From Planctomycetes bacterium syqfu (GTDB taxonomy: Bacteria > Planctomycetota > Phycisphaerae > Phycisphaerales > Phycisphaeraceae): 64,000 bases of DNA. A program made the translations under genes and the position numbers. Below the pieces are notes generated by a model. That model did not search any database. It was not told the origin of the DNA and was given only the letters and a program-made list of their open reading frames with translations. Positions 8,385-17,932 of this stretch are shown here, piece after piece. The stretch covers positions 6,882,001 to 6,946,000 of the forward strand of contig CP087563.1 in assembly GCA_020974905.1 (NCBI GenBank), read 5' to 3'. Numbering within the stretch: position 1 is the first letter of the stretch; each line of letters starts with the position of its first letter.

Positions 8385-8969
8385 ATGAATAGATTCATGC
8401 AACACAGCAACCTCCCTGCCGCGAGCAAACCGGTTTCGTGGTCAGTGGCTAGAGAGAGAACCGGTACCAAAAAACAAAGGATTGTTGACCATCATCCATG
8501 CGATGGTGGCGGGGGCTTTAGTATTGTGGATCCGAAACGCATATTTGAACTAAAACACGAGGGCCAGCAGGTCCATTGTCAATTTCTCATCGAGCACTTG
8601 GTAGCCCGGTATGATCTTGACACGTTATTTAATTATCTCAACCAACTCGTCCAGGAGCAGGATGGTGTCCAGCTGGTCTTGGATTTTGCCCATGTGAGCA
8701 ATATCTCATCGGTCTTCATCGGTGAGTTGATGGCATTGGCCAGCCGCGTGAGTACTGCCAAGGGCAAGCTGGAGTTGGTGAACGTCAATGACCAGGTCTA
8801 CGAGATTCTGGTTCTGACTTACATCGACAAACACATCCCCATCAAGCGCAGCGAAAATCGGCATCAGAATCCGGTGAGTAAGCTTGCTGCCAAACGCGCC
8901 AAGGCCAATGCACAAGGTAACGTTCTCAAGAAGATCAAATCGCTGGCACTCAAACCCTTCGGGCAGTGA
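8385..8969 (+). CDS. STAS-domain protein, paralogue of the one at 3212
   Basis: 194 residues from the ATG at 8385; a GTG at 8376 and an ATG at 8397 are alternatives. The STAS core is at about residues 50-140: VQLVLDFAHVSNISSVFIGELMAL, then GKLELVNVNDQVYEILVLTYID. It aligns segment by segment with the protein at 3212 (VELVLDF, FVGQLMEL, GSLRLIQMNRQVFEILL). ISS occupies the region of the phospho-acceptor serine of SpoIIAA-type antagonists. N- and C-terminal extensions are basic. No kinase partner is nearby. The two copies flank the first hydrolase cassette. Confidence 0.72.
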   Translation: MNRFMQHSNLPAASKPVSWSVARERTGTKKQRIVDHHPCDGGGGFSIVDPKRIFELKHEGQQVHCQFLIEHLVARYDLDTLFNYLNQLVQEQDGVQLVLDFAHVSNISSVFIGELMALASRVSTAKGKLELVNVNDQVYEILVLTYIDKHIPIKRSENRHQNPVSKLAAKRAKANAQGNVLKKIKSLALKPFGQ

Positions 8970-9022
8970 ATTTGTCTTTTGAGGCTACTCGCAACAACAG
9001 TTTAATCCTCTACAATGCTCCA

Positions 9023-9865
9023 ATGAGTTTAGGGATGACATTTCTTGGAACCGGCACCAGCAGCGGTGTGCCGATGATTGGTTGCCAATGTGAGGTCTGC
9101 ACCAGTGATGACCCGCGCGATAACCGTTCGCGTCCCAGTGTTTTGATTCACGTTGATGATCCGACAGCACCTGATGGTCAGCGACGTTGGGTGATCGACA
9201 CCGGACCGGACCTGCGAACGCAGATGATTCGCGCTGACATCCACCGGATTGATGGCGTGCTTTACACGCATGAACATGCAGACCACGTCTTTGGGCTTGA
9301 TGACCTGCGACGGTTTAACGCGGTGATGGATCAGGCGATTGATATCCATGCGGAACCGGCCACCATGGCGGTGCTCCAGACCACGTTCCAATACATTTTC
9401 CAGAAGCATAACAATCCCAACAAGACCTTCGTTGCAGACTTGATCCCGTGGACACTTGAAGCCTACAAACCCATTGAGCTTCATGGTGTGACCTTTACGC
9501 CACTGCGACTCATGCACGGGCGGCATCCGATCCTGGGGTTCCGTGTGGACTACACCACACCTGAGGGCCATGCCCAGAAGCTTGCCTACTGCACCGATGT
9601 CTCGACCATTCCCCCTGAGACATATCCCTATCTGCAGGACCTGGACATCCTGGTGCTTGATGGTTTACGCTTCCGACATCACCCCACGCACATGACCATT
9701 GACCAGGCGTTGGAACAGTTTGATCGCATCGGCCCCAGGCAGGGTTATCTGACGCATATGGCACACGAAGTCAAACACAGCGTCGTTGATCCGCAGTTAC
9801 CTGACGGTGTACACTTGGCGTATGATCAACTGACGGTATACTGCGATCAGGGGATGGAGACGTAA
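9023..9865 (+). CDS. MBL-fold metallo-hydrolase, PhnP/cyclic-phosphodiesterase-like
   Basis: 280 residues from the ATG at 9023 (frame open from 8966, overlapping the STAS gene by 4 nt). It has FLGTGTSSGVPMIGCQCEVC, then the metal-binding motif THEHADH (HxHxDH) at about residue 75, MHGRHPILGFR supplying a further histidine, a YCTDVSTIP aspartate and YLTHMAHEV. The C-x-C-x-x-C near the N-terminus followed by this MBL core is the pattern of PhnP-like phosphodiesterases (phosphoribosyl cyclic phosphate in the phosphonate pathway); no phn genes are nearby, so the substrate is uncertain. Confidence 0.85.
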   Translation: MSLGMTFLGTGTSSGVPMIGCQCEVCTSDDPRDNRSRPSVLIHVDDPTAPDGQRRWVIDTGPDLRTQMIRADIHRIDGVLYTHEHADHVFGLDDLRRFNAVMDQAIDIHAEPATMAVLQTTFQYIFQKHNNPNKTFVADLIPWTLEAYKPIELHGVTFTPLRLMHGRHPILGFRVDYTTPEGHAQKLAYCTDVSTIPPETYPYLQDLDILVLDGLRFRHHPTHMTIDQALEQFDRIGPRQGYLTHMAHEVKHSVVDPQLPDGVHLAYDQLTVYCDQGMET

Positions 9866-9884
9866 GCAGCAAAATTGCCATCGT

Positions 9885-9978
9885 CCGTCACTCCCGCGCC
9901 CCCGGAATGGCGGGAGTCCAGTGGAACTTGCAAGCGTCAACAGAATGCCACTGGATTCCCGCCTGCGCGGGAATGACG
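9885..9978. repeat. Composite REP-like palindrome, copy 2
   Basis: Left half is the long form (CTCCCGCGCCCCCGGAATGG), right half the short form (CCCGCCTGCGCGGGAATGACG), with GTCCAGTGG and CCACTGGAT inside. The order of long and short halves is opposite to copies 1 and 4. Confidence 0.88.
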
Positions 9979-10060
9979 AAGCGAGTTGCATGGGCAATAG
10001 CTCTGTGAGGGTGTTTAAACAAGGTCTTGTTCATGGCCTTGGGGAAAGAAAGTTCGACGT

Positions 10061-11191
10061 ATGTTTAACCTGCACATCCAGCGATTAAATCGGCTCCCTC
10101 TGCAGCGACTGGCTGTCTGGCAGGGCGGTGTGATGCCTGTTGGGATGTTTAATGGCGAGGATATTCCCGACCCGATTGCAGCGTTTAAAGTCAGCCCGTA
10201 CCAGGGGCCATATGTCGGCTATTGGCTGAGTCTCCAATCCGCTCACAGCTACACGTCCAATCCTGAAGCGCCGCATGTTGATCCGTGCATTGCTGCACTC
10301 AACGCGCTGGTTCAGTTTGCCTGTGATACGGAAATCGCAGGCTACCGCCCGGGCAAGATCGTGGTCAGTAACAAAAGCATCGCTGATTATCTCCAACCGC
10401 TTTTGATCGATGCAGAGATCCAAGTGGAGTTGGCTGATGAGATGCAGATGGTCGAAGCGCTCTTGCCGTTGATGGGCATGAACACGCTTGATGAAGTCCT
10501 TGAGTCCATGGCATCGCAGATGCAGGACGTGGTGGACATGCAGACGCTCGTGCCGCCTGCGGTGACGGGATACAAGGTGACGCATCAGCATCTGGCACGT
10601 TTTGCCGAAGCCGCCGAAGCGTTTTACCAGTCCAAGCCGTGGGAGAAGATCGACTCGCTGGTTTTGATACAGATTCACGAGCCACGTGCCCCCAGACGCC
10701 TCAAGTATGCAGCGGTGGTGTTGGATGAAAACAACGAACCGGGATTGACGCTCTTTAGCAGTCGCAAGCAATACCAGTCTTACCTGCTTTACGATGACAT
10801 CGAAAACTGGGCGTCCAACGCAGACTGTTGGCAGATGACCTTCGAACCGCAGCAGCGGATTCCTGCTGGTGATCAAACGGCATGGCAACTCCACGGTTGG
10901 CCGCTACCTCACGCCAATGCCTACCCGTTTGTCATCAAGCTCGATCCCACGGGGACCTTCACGCGCCCGCCCGAGTCGATCCTCGTTTATCTGGAAGGTC
11001 TGCTCCGCGCTTTGGCCGTTGCGGACATTGATGCTTTGCAGGACGCACCGGGAACCGTCAAGGTCAACACCTTTGCAGGCTCAGCAGAATATCGGTTAAG
11101 TCTGATCGACCAATCCGAAAACATGCCCGCACCTGAATCTCGCAACGATGTTCTTCGCATGGCAGACTATCTGCCGGGCAATGACGGCTGA
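10061..11191 (+). CDS. Uncharacterised protein, 376 residues
   Basis: No signal peptide or membrane segment. The second half has a recognisable rhythm: FAEAAEAFYQSKPWEKIDSL, IHEPRAPRRLKYAAVVLDEN, EPGLTLFSSRKQYQSYLL, then WPLPHANAYPFVIKLDP. A pattern of 'helix with FY..kPW, then a beta hairpin, then G-l-x-L-F-s-s' occurs in uncharacterised planctomycete proteins (I recall it as a DUF6930/DUF7309-like arrangement, not verified). The N-terminal 130 residues (IAALNALVQFA, PGKIVVSNKSIADYLQPLL) look like another alpha/beta domain. The ATG at 10061 is the first in frame; the SD is weak. It stands alone between repeat copy 2 and a convergent pseudopilin. Function unknown. Confidence 0.7.
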   Translation: MFNLHIQRLNRLPLQRLAVWQGGVMPVGMFNGEDIPDPIAAFKVSPYQGPYVGYWLSLQSAHSYTSNPEAPHVDPCIAALNALVQFACDTEIAGYRPGKIVVSNKSIADYLQPLLIDAEIQVELADEMQMVEALLPLMGMNTLDEVLESMASQMQDVVDMQTLVPPAVTGYKVTHQHLARFAEAAEAFYQSKPWEKIDSLVLIQIHEPRAPRRLKYAAVVLDENNEPGLTLFSSRKQYQSYLLYDDIENWASNADCWQMTFEPQQRIPAGDQTAWQLHGWPLPHANAYPFVIKLDPTGTFTRPPESILVYLEGLLRALAVADIDALQDAPGTVKVNTFAGSAEYRLSLIDQSENMPAPESRNDVLRMADYLPGNDG

Positions 11192-11219
11192 TCGGTTGCC
11201 AGGTTTGTTTGAACCTTGA

Positions 11220-12065
11220 TTAATACGGTGAATCCCATCCCACGCCAAAGCGATCGCGATACCACAGCTGGCCTCGTGTGGTACTGTTTTTAATCTGCCC
11301 GTTACTGAGACTGCGAAGCGCCTCGGGTTTGATGGCTGCGCAGTGACCGTCGCTGTAGGCAATGTTGGCAGCGTCGTTGTGAATCATCCACGGTTGGGCA
11401 TGATCCTTGTTGGTGACGGCATTGAACCGGTTGTTCCAGGTTCGATTGCCCCAGCCAGCGGAAGTTTCTTTGCCTTTTGAGACACAGGCCAAAAGTCCGT
11501 ACTTAGACGGTTCGGGCATTTTCTCCAGCCAGAGATATTGCCAACTGAATGTCTTACCGCTGTCTGGATCATAGTCCGGCACGGTGACGCGCATGGCCTT
11601 GTCATCCAGCGCGTTGTATTTATCGGTGTCATACATTCCATAGCAGGTTTCCATCGCCCCCCAATGATCACCGGAGAAGGGGCCCTTGCTCGCCGCTTGC
11701 AACCCACGATCCATTTCAGGACACATGAAGGTATAACGATCATTGATATAGCCACCGGGGTGTTTTTGCCACTTGTTGATGGGGATTTTCGGCGGATGAT
11801 ACAGCGCATGTCCCCAGGTGATCCCAAGTTGTTTGCCTTGATACCAGACGTAGGAAATCGAGACGGGGTAATACTGATTGTAGTCGGTTGCATACATGTT
11901 GATACCGATGAGCAACTGACGTTGATTACTCAGACATTGACTGGCATAGGCCGCTTCACGCGCTTTTTGCAATGCTGGCAGGAGAATGGCAATGAGCAGA
12001 GCGACGATTGAGATCACCACCAATAACTCAATGAGTGTGAAAGCCGAGCGGTTAGGCGAGGACAT
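11220..12065 (-). CDS. Pseudopilin-type protein, lone copy
   Basis: 281 residues from the ATG at 12063-12065 with SD AGGAG upstream; the frame is open further back to 12320 but without signals. SSPNRSA precedes [20 protein letters not shown], then [20 protein letters not shown]. The soluble part is longer than in the other three copies and ends with [12 protein letters not shown] (D-G-H). Unlike the others it has no hydrolase or regulator beside it, but it has its own promoter with a dyad on the -10 box. It is transcribed towards the uncharacterised gene at 10061. Confidence 0.9.
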   Translation of the reverse strand: MSSPNRSAFTLIELLVVISIVALLIAILLPALQKAREAAYASQCLSNQRQLLIGINMYATDYNQYYPVSISYVWYQGKQLGITWGHALYHPPKIPINKWQKHPGGYINDRYTFMCPEMDRGLQAASKGPFSGDHWGAMETCYGMYDTDKYNALDDKAMRVTVPDYDPDSGKTFSWQYLWLEKMPEPSKYGLLACVSKGKETSAGWGNRTWNNRFNAVTNKDHAQPWMIHNDAANIAYSDGHCAAIKPEALRSLSNGQIKNSTTRGQLWYRDRFGVGWDSPY

Positions 12066-12179
12066 GTCCGGTCTCCTATTTTGAGGCTGTGCCATGATTG
12101 CGGAGAACCAATCCGAGATGGCACGATTGTCACTGGCACATCTGGAAATGAAGAGCTGCGATATACCGGTTTGAATATG

Positions 12180-12214
12180 TACAATTATTGTATACTGCCG
12201 ACACGGCACGTCAA
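12180..12214 (-). promoter_or_regulatory. Promoter with overlapping dyad for the lone pseudopilin
   Basis: On the minus strand TTGACG (12209-12214), a 16-nt spacer and TACAAT (12187-12192). The -10 box lies inside the dyad TACAA-TTA-TTGTA (12180-12192, plus-strand reading), as in a repressor-controlled promoter. The plus-strand string ATTGTATAC here also occurs at 37587-37595 upstream of the sialidase-like gene. Confidence 0.5.
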
Positions 12215-12304
12215 TACCAAACTTTCGTTTCAGAATGATTGCGTCAATTGCTTCCGATGTTCGTAATAGTGGCCGGTTGCAGTTTACTTGTTGCGTGTTG
12301 CCGC

Positions 12305-12336
12305 TCAGAAACCGAGTCAAAATGACTCGGCTATAT
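12305..12336 (-). repeat. Small dispersed hairpin, copy A
   Basis: Core CCGAGTCA-AAA-TGACTCGG (12312-12330). On the minus strand it reads ATAGCCGAGTCATTTTGACT, matching the hairpin at 25607-25637 including the flanking ATATAGC and the following GGTT. Confidence 0.6.
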
Positions 12337-12438
12337 TCACGTGGCCCGGTTACCTTGATCGGGATGGATTACCTGTAAATCAACGGTGTAATGGATCAAT
12401 TGCTGCGTCGATACCGGCCTGACCGGTTAACGCGCATT

Positions 12439-12477
12439 AAAAAACCGTCGGCCTCAAACTGACTGCCAACGGTTTTT
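12439..12477 (-). terminator. Terminator of the chemoreceptor gene
   Basis: Stem AAAACCGTCGGC (12441-12452) / GCCAACGGTTTT (12465-12476) with one mismatch; on the minus strand the stem runs into six T. It lies 25 nt beyond the chemoreceptor stop. Confidence 0.82.
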
Positions 12478-12501
12478 GATTGTGTTTCTTCTGAAGATGT
12501 A

Positions 12502-14460
12502 TTACAGCTTGAACTGGCCGACGAGTGATTGAAGATGCTCGGATTTACGGGACAGTTCGTCTGCTGCCATGGCGGCCTGCTTGGCGCCTTCGGCACTCTG
12601 ACGGGTGACGGCGTTGATGCTGTCGACGTTCTGGCTGATCAGGTGGCTGGTGCTTGACTGTTCATCACTGGCAGCGGCGATGGACTGAATCAACTGGGCG
12701 ACCTTCTCTGAACCTTCGACGATGTCCTTAAGCGACATACCTGCTTTCTCAGCCAGGTGAACACCTTCTTCGACGCGCTGCGTGCCTTCGTTCATGCGGT
12801 TGACCGCGGTGTCGGTTTCGGTCTGAATCGCTTCAATGGATTGGGCGACTTCTTTGGTCGCGGTGGTTGTCCGTTCAGCGAGCTTGCGCACTTCATCTGC
12901 CACAACGGCAAACCCACGGCCATGTTCACCGGCGCGGGCGGCTTCGATGGCGGCATTGAGTGCAAGCAGATTCGTCTGGTCAGCAATATCGTTAATCACG
13001 TTGATGATCTGACCGATCTGTTCACCACGTTTACCCAACTCGAAAATTGCCGATGCCGATTCGTTGACCACCGTGGAGATGGCGTTAATGCCGTCAACGG
13101 TCTGAGCAACGATGTCTCCTCCTTGCTGAGCCTGTGTGCCTGCCTTGGAAGCAGTGTCGGCTGCACCGGATGACATCTGCGCGACTTGCGCCACAGTGGA
13201 AGACATCTCTTCAACTGCCGAGGCCACTTCTGTTGCGCGGCGAGACTGTTCGTCCATGCCCTGGGCCATTTCATTGGAGGTCGCAGCCATTTCGGTTGCT
13301 GCTGCAGCAACGTCGTTGGCCACGTTGGAGACATCTCGAATGATGCCCTGAATCTTGCTGATGAACGTATTGAATGCAACACCCAGAAGCCCCAGTTCGT
13401 CCTTGCGCGATACATCCACACGCTGGGTCAGATCACCTTCACCTGATGCAATGTCATTGAGTCGATCAACCACGTTACGGATCGGCTTGACGATGGTATG
13501 GACGATCAGCATGATCACCAGAATCAAGGTAATGATCACAACCGCAGCCACACCGGTTTGGATGTAACCCACTTCCAACGCGCTGGCATAAATGGCATCC
13601 ATATCACAGGTCTCTGCGAGCATCCAACCCGTTGTCTTGCTGGTGCCTGAGATCGCCATTTTGTTAATGGCGCCAAGCGTGTATTCAAAGGCCTGATTCT
13701 GTACTTCGTAAAAGGCTGGTCCGCAGTCCAGGTCTTTGAGATTGCCCACCCCGCGTTGTTCTTTATCGGGATGGCAGACATAGATGCCGTTCTGATCCGT
13801 CATCAAAGCATATTGCTTTTTGTTTGCTTCGTCTTCGCCCATCAGCTTGTTGATTTCATTGATGTCGACAGAGCCTACGAGCACGCCGATGATTTTGTCA
13901 TCCTGTTTGACAGGCGATGCGAGCATGATGCATTTTTTACCGGTGGATTTGCTGGTGAGCACATTGGAGATCACCGGCTTGCCGGTTTGCATGACCTGCT
14001 GGAAATAGTCCCGGCTTCCGATGTTGACATTTTTAACCACATCCGATTCAGCATAGGTCGGTGCGTCGTAGGCCGCGACCAGCTTGCCAGTGGTGTCAGC
14101 CATGATCAGGACCACGTAGTAGTCATAGCTCTTTTTCAGTCGCATCAACTGTGAGCAGGCGCCGTCACGCGCAGACTCAGCCAGAAAGCCTTCACCCAAT
14201 GCTTCCTGAAAGACATCTGAGCCACCCCAGTGTTCCATGTCGCGTTGGCGGTTTTCAAACCATGCATCAAGCTGCGTGATAGCGACATTCAGGTCACTTT
14301 TCATGGCAACCAATGCATTGTCAATGATGGTTTGCGATGAACTGTGGTAAGACGTGGTGACCACAATCCCCATCCCCAGAATCACCAGCGCGATGATGGG
14401 TAAGAGGAGTTTGTTTTGGATGCTCGTGCGTAGCGATGGGAGTTTGAATTGGAGTTTCAT
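12502..14460 (-). CDS. Methyl-accepting chemotaxis protein (Cache sensor, HAMP)
   Basis: 652 residues from the ATG at 14458-14460; an upstream in-frame ATG at 14502 is less likely. Order: short basic start, TM1 (about 18-38, [20 protein letters not shown]), a dCache-type sensor (about 40-290: [49 protein letters not shown]), TM2 (about 300-325), HAMP ([25 protein letters not shown]), then the signalling coiled coil with the conserved tip [19 protein letters not shown] and [15 protein letters not shown]. No C-terminal CheR pentapeptide. It shares a transcription unit with the binding protein 60 nt upstream, suggesting that protein presents the ligand. No che genes are in the window. Confidence 0.94.
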   Translation of the reverse strand: MKLQFKLPSLRTSIQNKLLLPIIALVILGMGIVVTTSYHSSSQTIIDNALVAMKSDLNVAITQLDAWFENRQRDMEHWGGSDVFQEALGEGFLAESARDGACSQLMRLKKSYDYYVVLIMADTTGKLVAAYDAPTYAESDVVKNVNIGSRDYFQQVMQTGKPVISNVLTSKSTGKKCIMLASPVKQDDKIIGVLVGSVDINEINKLMGEDEANKKQYALMTDQNGIYVCHPDKEQRGVGNLKDLDCGPAFYEVQNQAFEYTLGAINKMAISGTSKTTGWMLAETCDMDAIYASALEVGYIQTGVAAVVIITLILVIMLIVHTIVKPIRNVVDRLNDIASGEGDLTQRVDVSRKDELGLLGVAFNTFISKIQGIIRDVSNVANDVAAAATEMAATSNEMAQGMDEQSRRATEVASAVEEMSSTVAQVAQMSSGAADTASKAGTQAQQGGDIVAQTVDGINAISTVVNESASAIFELGKRGEQIGQIINVINDIADQTNLLALNAAIEAARAGEHGRGFAVVADEVRKLAERTTTATKEVAQSIEAIQTETDTAVNRMNEGTQRVEEGVHLAEKAGMSLKDIVEGSEKVAQLIQSIAAASDEQSSTSHLISQNVDSINAVTRQSAEGAKQAAMAADELSRKSEHLQSLVGQFKL

Positions 14461-14520
14461 GATGATGACCTGCCCGAAAAAAGTTGATGTCAATGAGTAC
14501 AAATGGCAAACGAGAGAGCT

Positions 14521-15516
14521 TTACTTGATCACGACCTTGGCTGCCTTGATCATGGCGTAAGGCACCTTGATTTTGAGCATCTCAGCGGTCTTGAGGTTGA
14601 TCATGACCAGGCCGCGCTGCGTACGTGTGATGGGGAATTCGCCGGCCTTTTTGCTTGATCCGATGATTTCTTTGGCAAGGTTGCCTGCCAGGTAGCCGTG
14701 TTCGCGTCCGTCTTCGGCAATACCGCATAACGCACCGTCCTGAACACCGAACGTCAACAGCGAAATGACAGGTACCTTGCTGTTGCTGATCGTCCAGTCC
14801 ATCACTTGCTTGGGCGCCATGCTCTGGGCATCATCCGCAGATTGCTTGACCGTGTGATAGTTGAACAACACGATGGCATCGGCGTTTTTACCGGCATCGG
14901 CAACGGCTTTCTGCCACTGCTCCCAGGTGGTCGGATGCTGATAGCTGGCAACGGGGACTGGTGTGTCCTGCATCTTGCAGAACTTGATCGTGTTTTCGGA
15001 TGTGATCGAGTCATCAGAGATCATGACCAGCTTTTTGGCAGCCGGGTTGATTTTCTGATACATGCCGATGGTCTGGGCAAAGTGAGGACGCTCGATGATG
15101 CCGGTGACATTGGCAGCGGGAAAACCGTAGTCCGCCGGATCTGCATTGACGCCGCAAAAGACAACCTGTGGCGCACCCGGTTTGCCTGCCAAACTCTGGG
15201 CGAAGTATTTCTGTGCATTGTCATCCGCCGTGATCACCACGTCCGGCTTGAAGCTTTCCACCATGGCCATGGCATCTTGACCGGACTGAACTTTCCATTC
15301 TTCACCGGTCTTGCGTTTGGTGTCCATGTAAAAAGTTTTGACTTCGTAACCCGCACTTGCCAAGGCCCTGTTAATGCCGGTGTCAATGTCATCGACCCAT
15401 GCATAACCTTGATGATAACTCTGGACAACGAGGACCTTGCCTGCTGCCATGGCGGATGAAGTGAGTGCCCCCAGAAACAAGGCGACGAGAACGATAGACA
15501 TGAAACGGTGAGACAT
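14521..15516 (-). CDS. ABC_sub_bind-type periplasmic binding protein
   Basis: 331 residues with a signal peptide (SIVLVALFLGALTSSAMA|AGKVLVV). The fold fits the ABC_sub_bind (PF04392) family: VLVVQSYHQGYAWVDDIDTGINRAL, PDVVITADDNAQKYFAQSL, PQVVFCGVNADP, NVTGIIERPHFAQTI, then NADAIVLFNYHTVKQS and PVISLLTFGVQDGALCGIAEDGREHG. SD AAGGAG before the ATG. No permease or ATPase is near; the downstream neighbour on the same strand is a chemoreceptor. Ligand unknown. A role as a sensing partner rather than a transporter subunit is inferred. Confidence 0.85.
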   Translation of the reverse strand: MSHRFMSIVLVALFLGALTSSAMAAGKVLVVQSYHQGYAWVDDIDTGINRALASAGYEVKTFYMDTKRKTGEEWKVQSGQDAMAMVESFKPDVVITADDNAQKYFAQSLAGKPGAPQVVFCGVNADPADYGFPAANVTGIIERPHFAQTIGMYQKINPAAKKLVMISDDSITSENTIKFCKMQDTPVPVASYQHPTTWEQWQKAVADAGKNADAIVLFNYHTVKQSADDAQSMAPKQVMDWTISNSKVPVISLLTFGVQDGALCGIAEDGREHGYLAGNLAKEIIGSSKKAGEFPITRTQRGLVMINLKTAEMLKIKVPYAMIKAAKVVIK

Positions 15517-15799
15517 GAAGCTGACTCCTTGGCGAATAAATAGATTTACCTACTCAGGGATTTCCATGAGGGCTAATTCGGTCAGGGTAGCTTGAAGCTT
15601 AATTTTTAAATGCTTGAAAATGCAGAATTTTTATGGCTAGGATAGCTGTAAATGAAATAAACAGACATTTTGGTGTTTAATTGTGTCGAAATCGATAGTT
15701 CGCCAGGTATCACCTAATGCCTATGTGAAAAAGCGCACAGACGTCTCTTGGGGGATTAGCTGTGATTGATCAAATGATATCCGCGGTGAATTATCGGCA

Positions 15800-16612
15800 T
15801 CAGATTGATGCGTCGGCGATCAATTGGGAAAGTGCAGCGCCCGGATCAGGCTGTCGCATGAGGTGTTCGCCGATGAGTATCCGATGGACACCCGCCTGGC
15901 GGAGTTTGCGGACGTCATCGCCGGTCTTGATGCCGGACTCGCTGACGAGGATGCCGAGGTTGGTGATATGGGGGACCAGGTCCAGCGTGTGATCCAGATG
16001 CGTGACCATGGCTTTGAGATCACGGTTGTTGATCCCAAGCAGGGTGGGGGTGTCCGGCTGATCAGCAATCACCTTCTGGGCCCGAGCGAGATTGGCCGGA
16101 TCGAAAATCTCCAACAGGCATCCCATGCCCAAATCACCTGTGAGTTGGTGCAGGGCATAGAGCTTCTCATCATCCAGACACTCAGCAATCAACAGCAGGG
16201 CATCAGCGCCAGCGACACGGGCTTCGACCACCTGATACGGATCAATAATAAAGTCCTTACGCATCACCGGCAGGGACACGTTCTGGCGGATTGCCTTGAG
16301 ATAGTCCAGTGATCCCTGAAAGAACGGCTCGTCCGTTAAGCAACTGATTGCTGAGGCGCCATTGGCTTCATACGCCCTGGCAATGGCAACCGCATCAAAG
16401 TCCGGCCGAATGAGTCCGGCAGAGGGGCTTGCTTTTTTGACTTCCGAGAGCACACACAGTTCACCGACCGGCTGGGTCATGGCTGCAAAAAAGTCACGCG
16501 TCGGTCCACAACCAGAAATTTGGGCCTCTAACTGCTTAAAAGTCACCTTTTTTTGCAGGTCCAATAAATCACGTTGCTTGCGGACAATAATGTTTGCTAA
16601 GATGTCTGTCAT
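15800..16612 (-). CDS. trpC: Indole-3-glycerol phosphate synthase
   Basis: 270 residues from the ATG at 16610-16612. Family landmarks in order: ILANIIVRKQRDL, SEVKKASPSAGLI (the E-x-K-x-A-S-P-S catalytic and phosphate motif), FFQGSLDYLKAIR, PVMRKDFIIDPYQVVEARVAGADALLLI, LLEIFD, LLGINNRDL, LVSESGIKTGDDV, ILIGEHLMR. It converts CdRP to indole glycerol phosphate in tryptophan synthesis. It is a single gene here, divergent from the phosphoesterase at 16756, with no other trp gene. Confidence 0.96.
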   Translation of the reverse strand: MTDILANIIVRKQRDLLDLQKKVTFKQLEAQISGCGPTRDFFAAMTQPVGELCVLSEVKKASPSAGLIRPDFDAVAIARAYEANGASAISCLTDEPFFQGSLDYLKAIRQNVSLPVMRKDFIIDPYQVVEARVAGADALLLIAECLDDEKLYALHQLTGDLGMGCLLEIFDPANLARAQKVIADQPDTPTLLGINNRDLKAMVTHLDHTLDLVPHITNLGILVSESGIKTGDDVRKLRQAGVHRILIGEHLMRQPDPGAALSQLIADASI

Positions 16613-16755
16613 GTGACTGAATCCAGAGTCCAATGGAAGAAAGTTCACATCTTAACAGTTTGATTGAGCGGGTGTCAGATGTGAGAGGTTTGACAGATTG
16701 CCATACGCTCAACGGGTCCGGCTACAGGCGTTACAAAAAATGACAGGGAAGTAAC

Positions 16756-17280
16756 TTGGCAAAGATTGGTCTGCTATCAGACGCCCACGGAAGGGGCCAG
16801 ATTACGGCAAAAGCCGCTGAATTGCTCGTCGCCGAAGGTGCACGACGCCTGATCTATCTCGGTGATGTCGGCAGCCCCGAAGTCATTGACGCCTTGCTGG
16901 TCAAACACCCCGCCAAACCGGAGCAAATGGTCCCGGTGAACCTGGTCTTTGGTAACGTCGATTGGGATGTGGCGGATTTAACCCGTTATGCCAACGAATT
17001 GGGGGTTCAGGTTGACCATCCAGTTGGTAGAATGGAATTTGATGATGGCAGCGTCATGGTTTATTTCCATGGCGATCAGTCATCTGCTTTTGACGGTCCA
17101 CTGCACGAACAAGTCCGTTATCTCTGTCATGGGCATACACATATGGTCAAAGACGATCGCGTGGGCAAAACCCGGATTATCAATCCTGGTGCGCTTTATC
17201 GCGCGGGTTCCTACACCGTGGCGTTACTCGACACGCAGACAGATCAACTGACGTTTTTCCCCATTGAGAAAAGCTGCTAA
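16756..17280 (+). CDS. YfcE/MJ0936-type metallophosphoesterase
   Basis: 174 residues. The TTG start at 16756 is supported by AGGGAAG 5 nt upstream and by the protein beginning directly with the family start AKIGLLSDAHG. Metal ligands follow family order: D-A-H near the N-terminus, LIYLGDVG, LVFGNVDWD (G-N-x-D), VYFHGDQ, and CHGHTHMVKD, ending with IINPGAL. Family members are small phosphodiesterases of unclear natural substrate. It is followed after 60 nt by a GNAT gene. Confidence 0.9.
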   Translation: MAKIGLLSDAHGRGQITAKAAELLVAEGARRLIYLGDVGSPEVIDALLVKHPAKPEQMVPVNLVFGNVDWDVADLTRYANELGVQVDHPVGRMEFDDGSVMVYFHGDQSSAFDGPLHEQVRYLCHGHTHMVKDDRVGKTRIINPGALYRAGSYTVALLDTQTDQLTFFPIEKSC

Positions 17281-17340
17281 AATGCCCTGATGGCGGGGTA
17301 AGCCGGGCAAGCTTGACCAAGCAACGATGTTAGGATTTTC

Positions 17341-17856
17341 ATGCAGTCAATGCAGGACCAGACCGAACAACTCGATAACCTCACAGTAAGGACGTATCAC
17401 ACCAACGACCAGGCGGCGGTGTCACGTCTCTATACCGATGGGTTACTCGCCGGCCAGATTGCTGCCAACGATACCGGGGCAGATATCGACAATATTCACG
17501 AAGCCTATTTCAGTGAAGATGCCAATCATTTCTGGGTCGCCGAACATAACGGGCAAATCCTGGGTATGATCGGTTGCTTCCATGAACAGGATGGACACGT
17601 CGGCGAAATCCGACGCCTCCGCGTGGACAGGGATTGGCAACATACCAATATCGGCGCCCGCTTACTCGAACATGCCCTGGAACACTGCAAGGTACACAAA
17701 TTCCTCAAGGTGGTTCTGGATACCCGCTTTGACACCGAAGCCGTCATCGGCCTCTTCGACCGCTTCGGCTTCCAGCACACCCGCAGCAAAAACATCCATG
17801 GCAAGGAACTCCTGGAGTTCTACCTGGACCTCTACCGCCAGATGAAAGACGAGTAA
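17341..17856 (+). CDS. GNAT-family N-acetyltransferase
   Basis: 171 residues. The GNAT core is visible at about 55-150: HFWVAEHNGQILGMIGCF, EIRRLRVDRDWQHTNIGARLLEHALEH (motif A, with QHTNIGA in place of the usual R-G-x-G-x-G/A loop) and VIGLFDRFGFQHT. The acetyl-CoA loop is atypical. Substrate unknown. Start ATG with TAGGA before it. Confidence 0.82.
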   Translation: MQSMQDQTEQLDNLTVRTYHTNDQAAVSRLYTDGLLAGQIAANDTGADIDNIHEAYFSEDANHFWVAEHNGQILGMIGCFHEQDGHVGEIRRLRVDRDWQHTNIGARLLEHALEHCKVHKFLKVVLDTRFDTEAVIGLFDRFGFQHTRSKNIHGKELLEFYLDLYRQMKDE

Positions 17857-17932
17857 ATCAACTCACGGCAACGTTGCTGGTATCCGGTGGTATCAGTTTG
17901 CTTGCCGAATCGATATCTCAATGGTGCATGCC

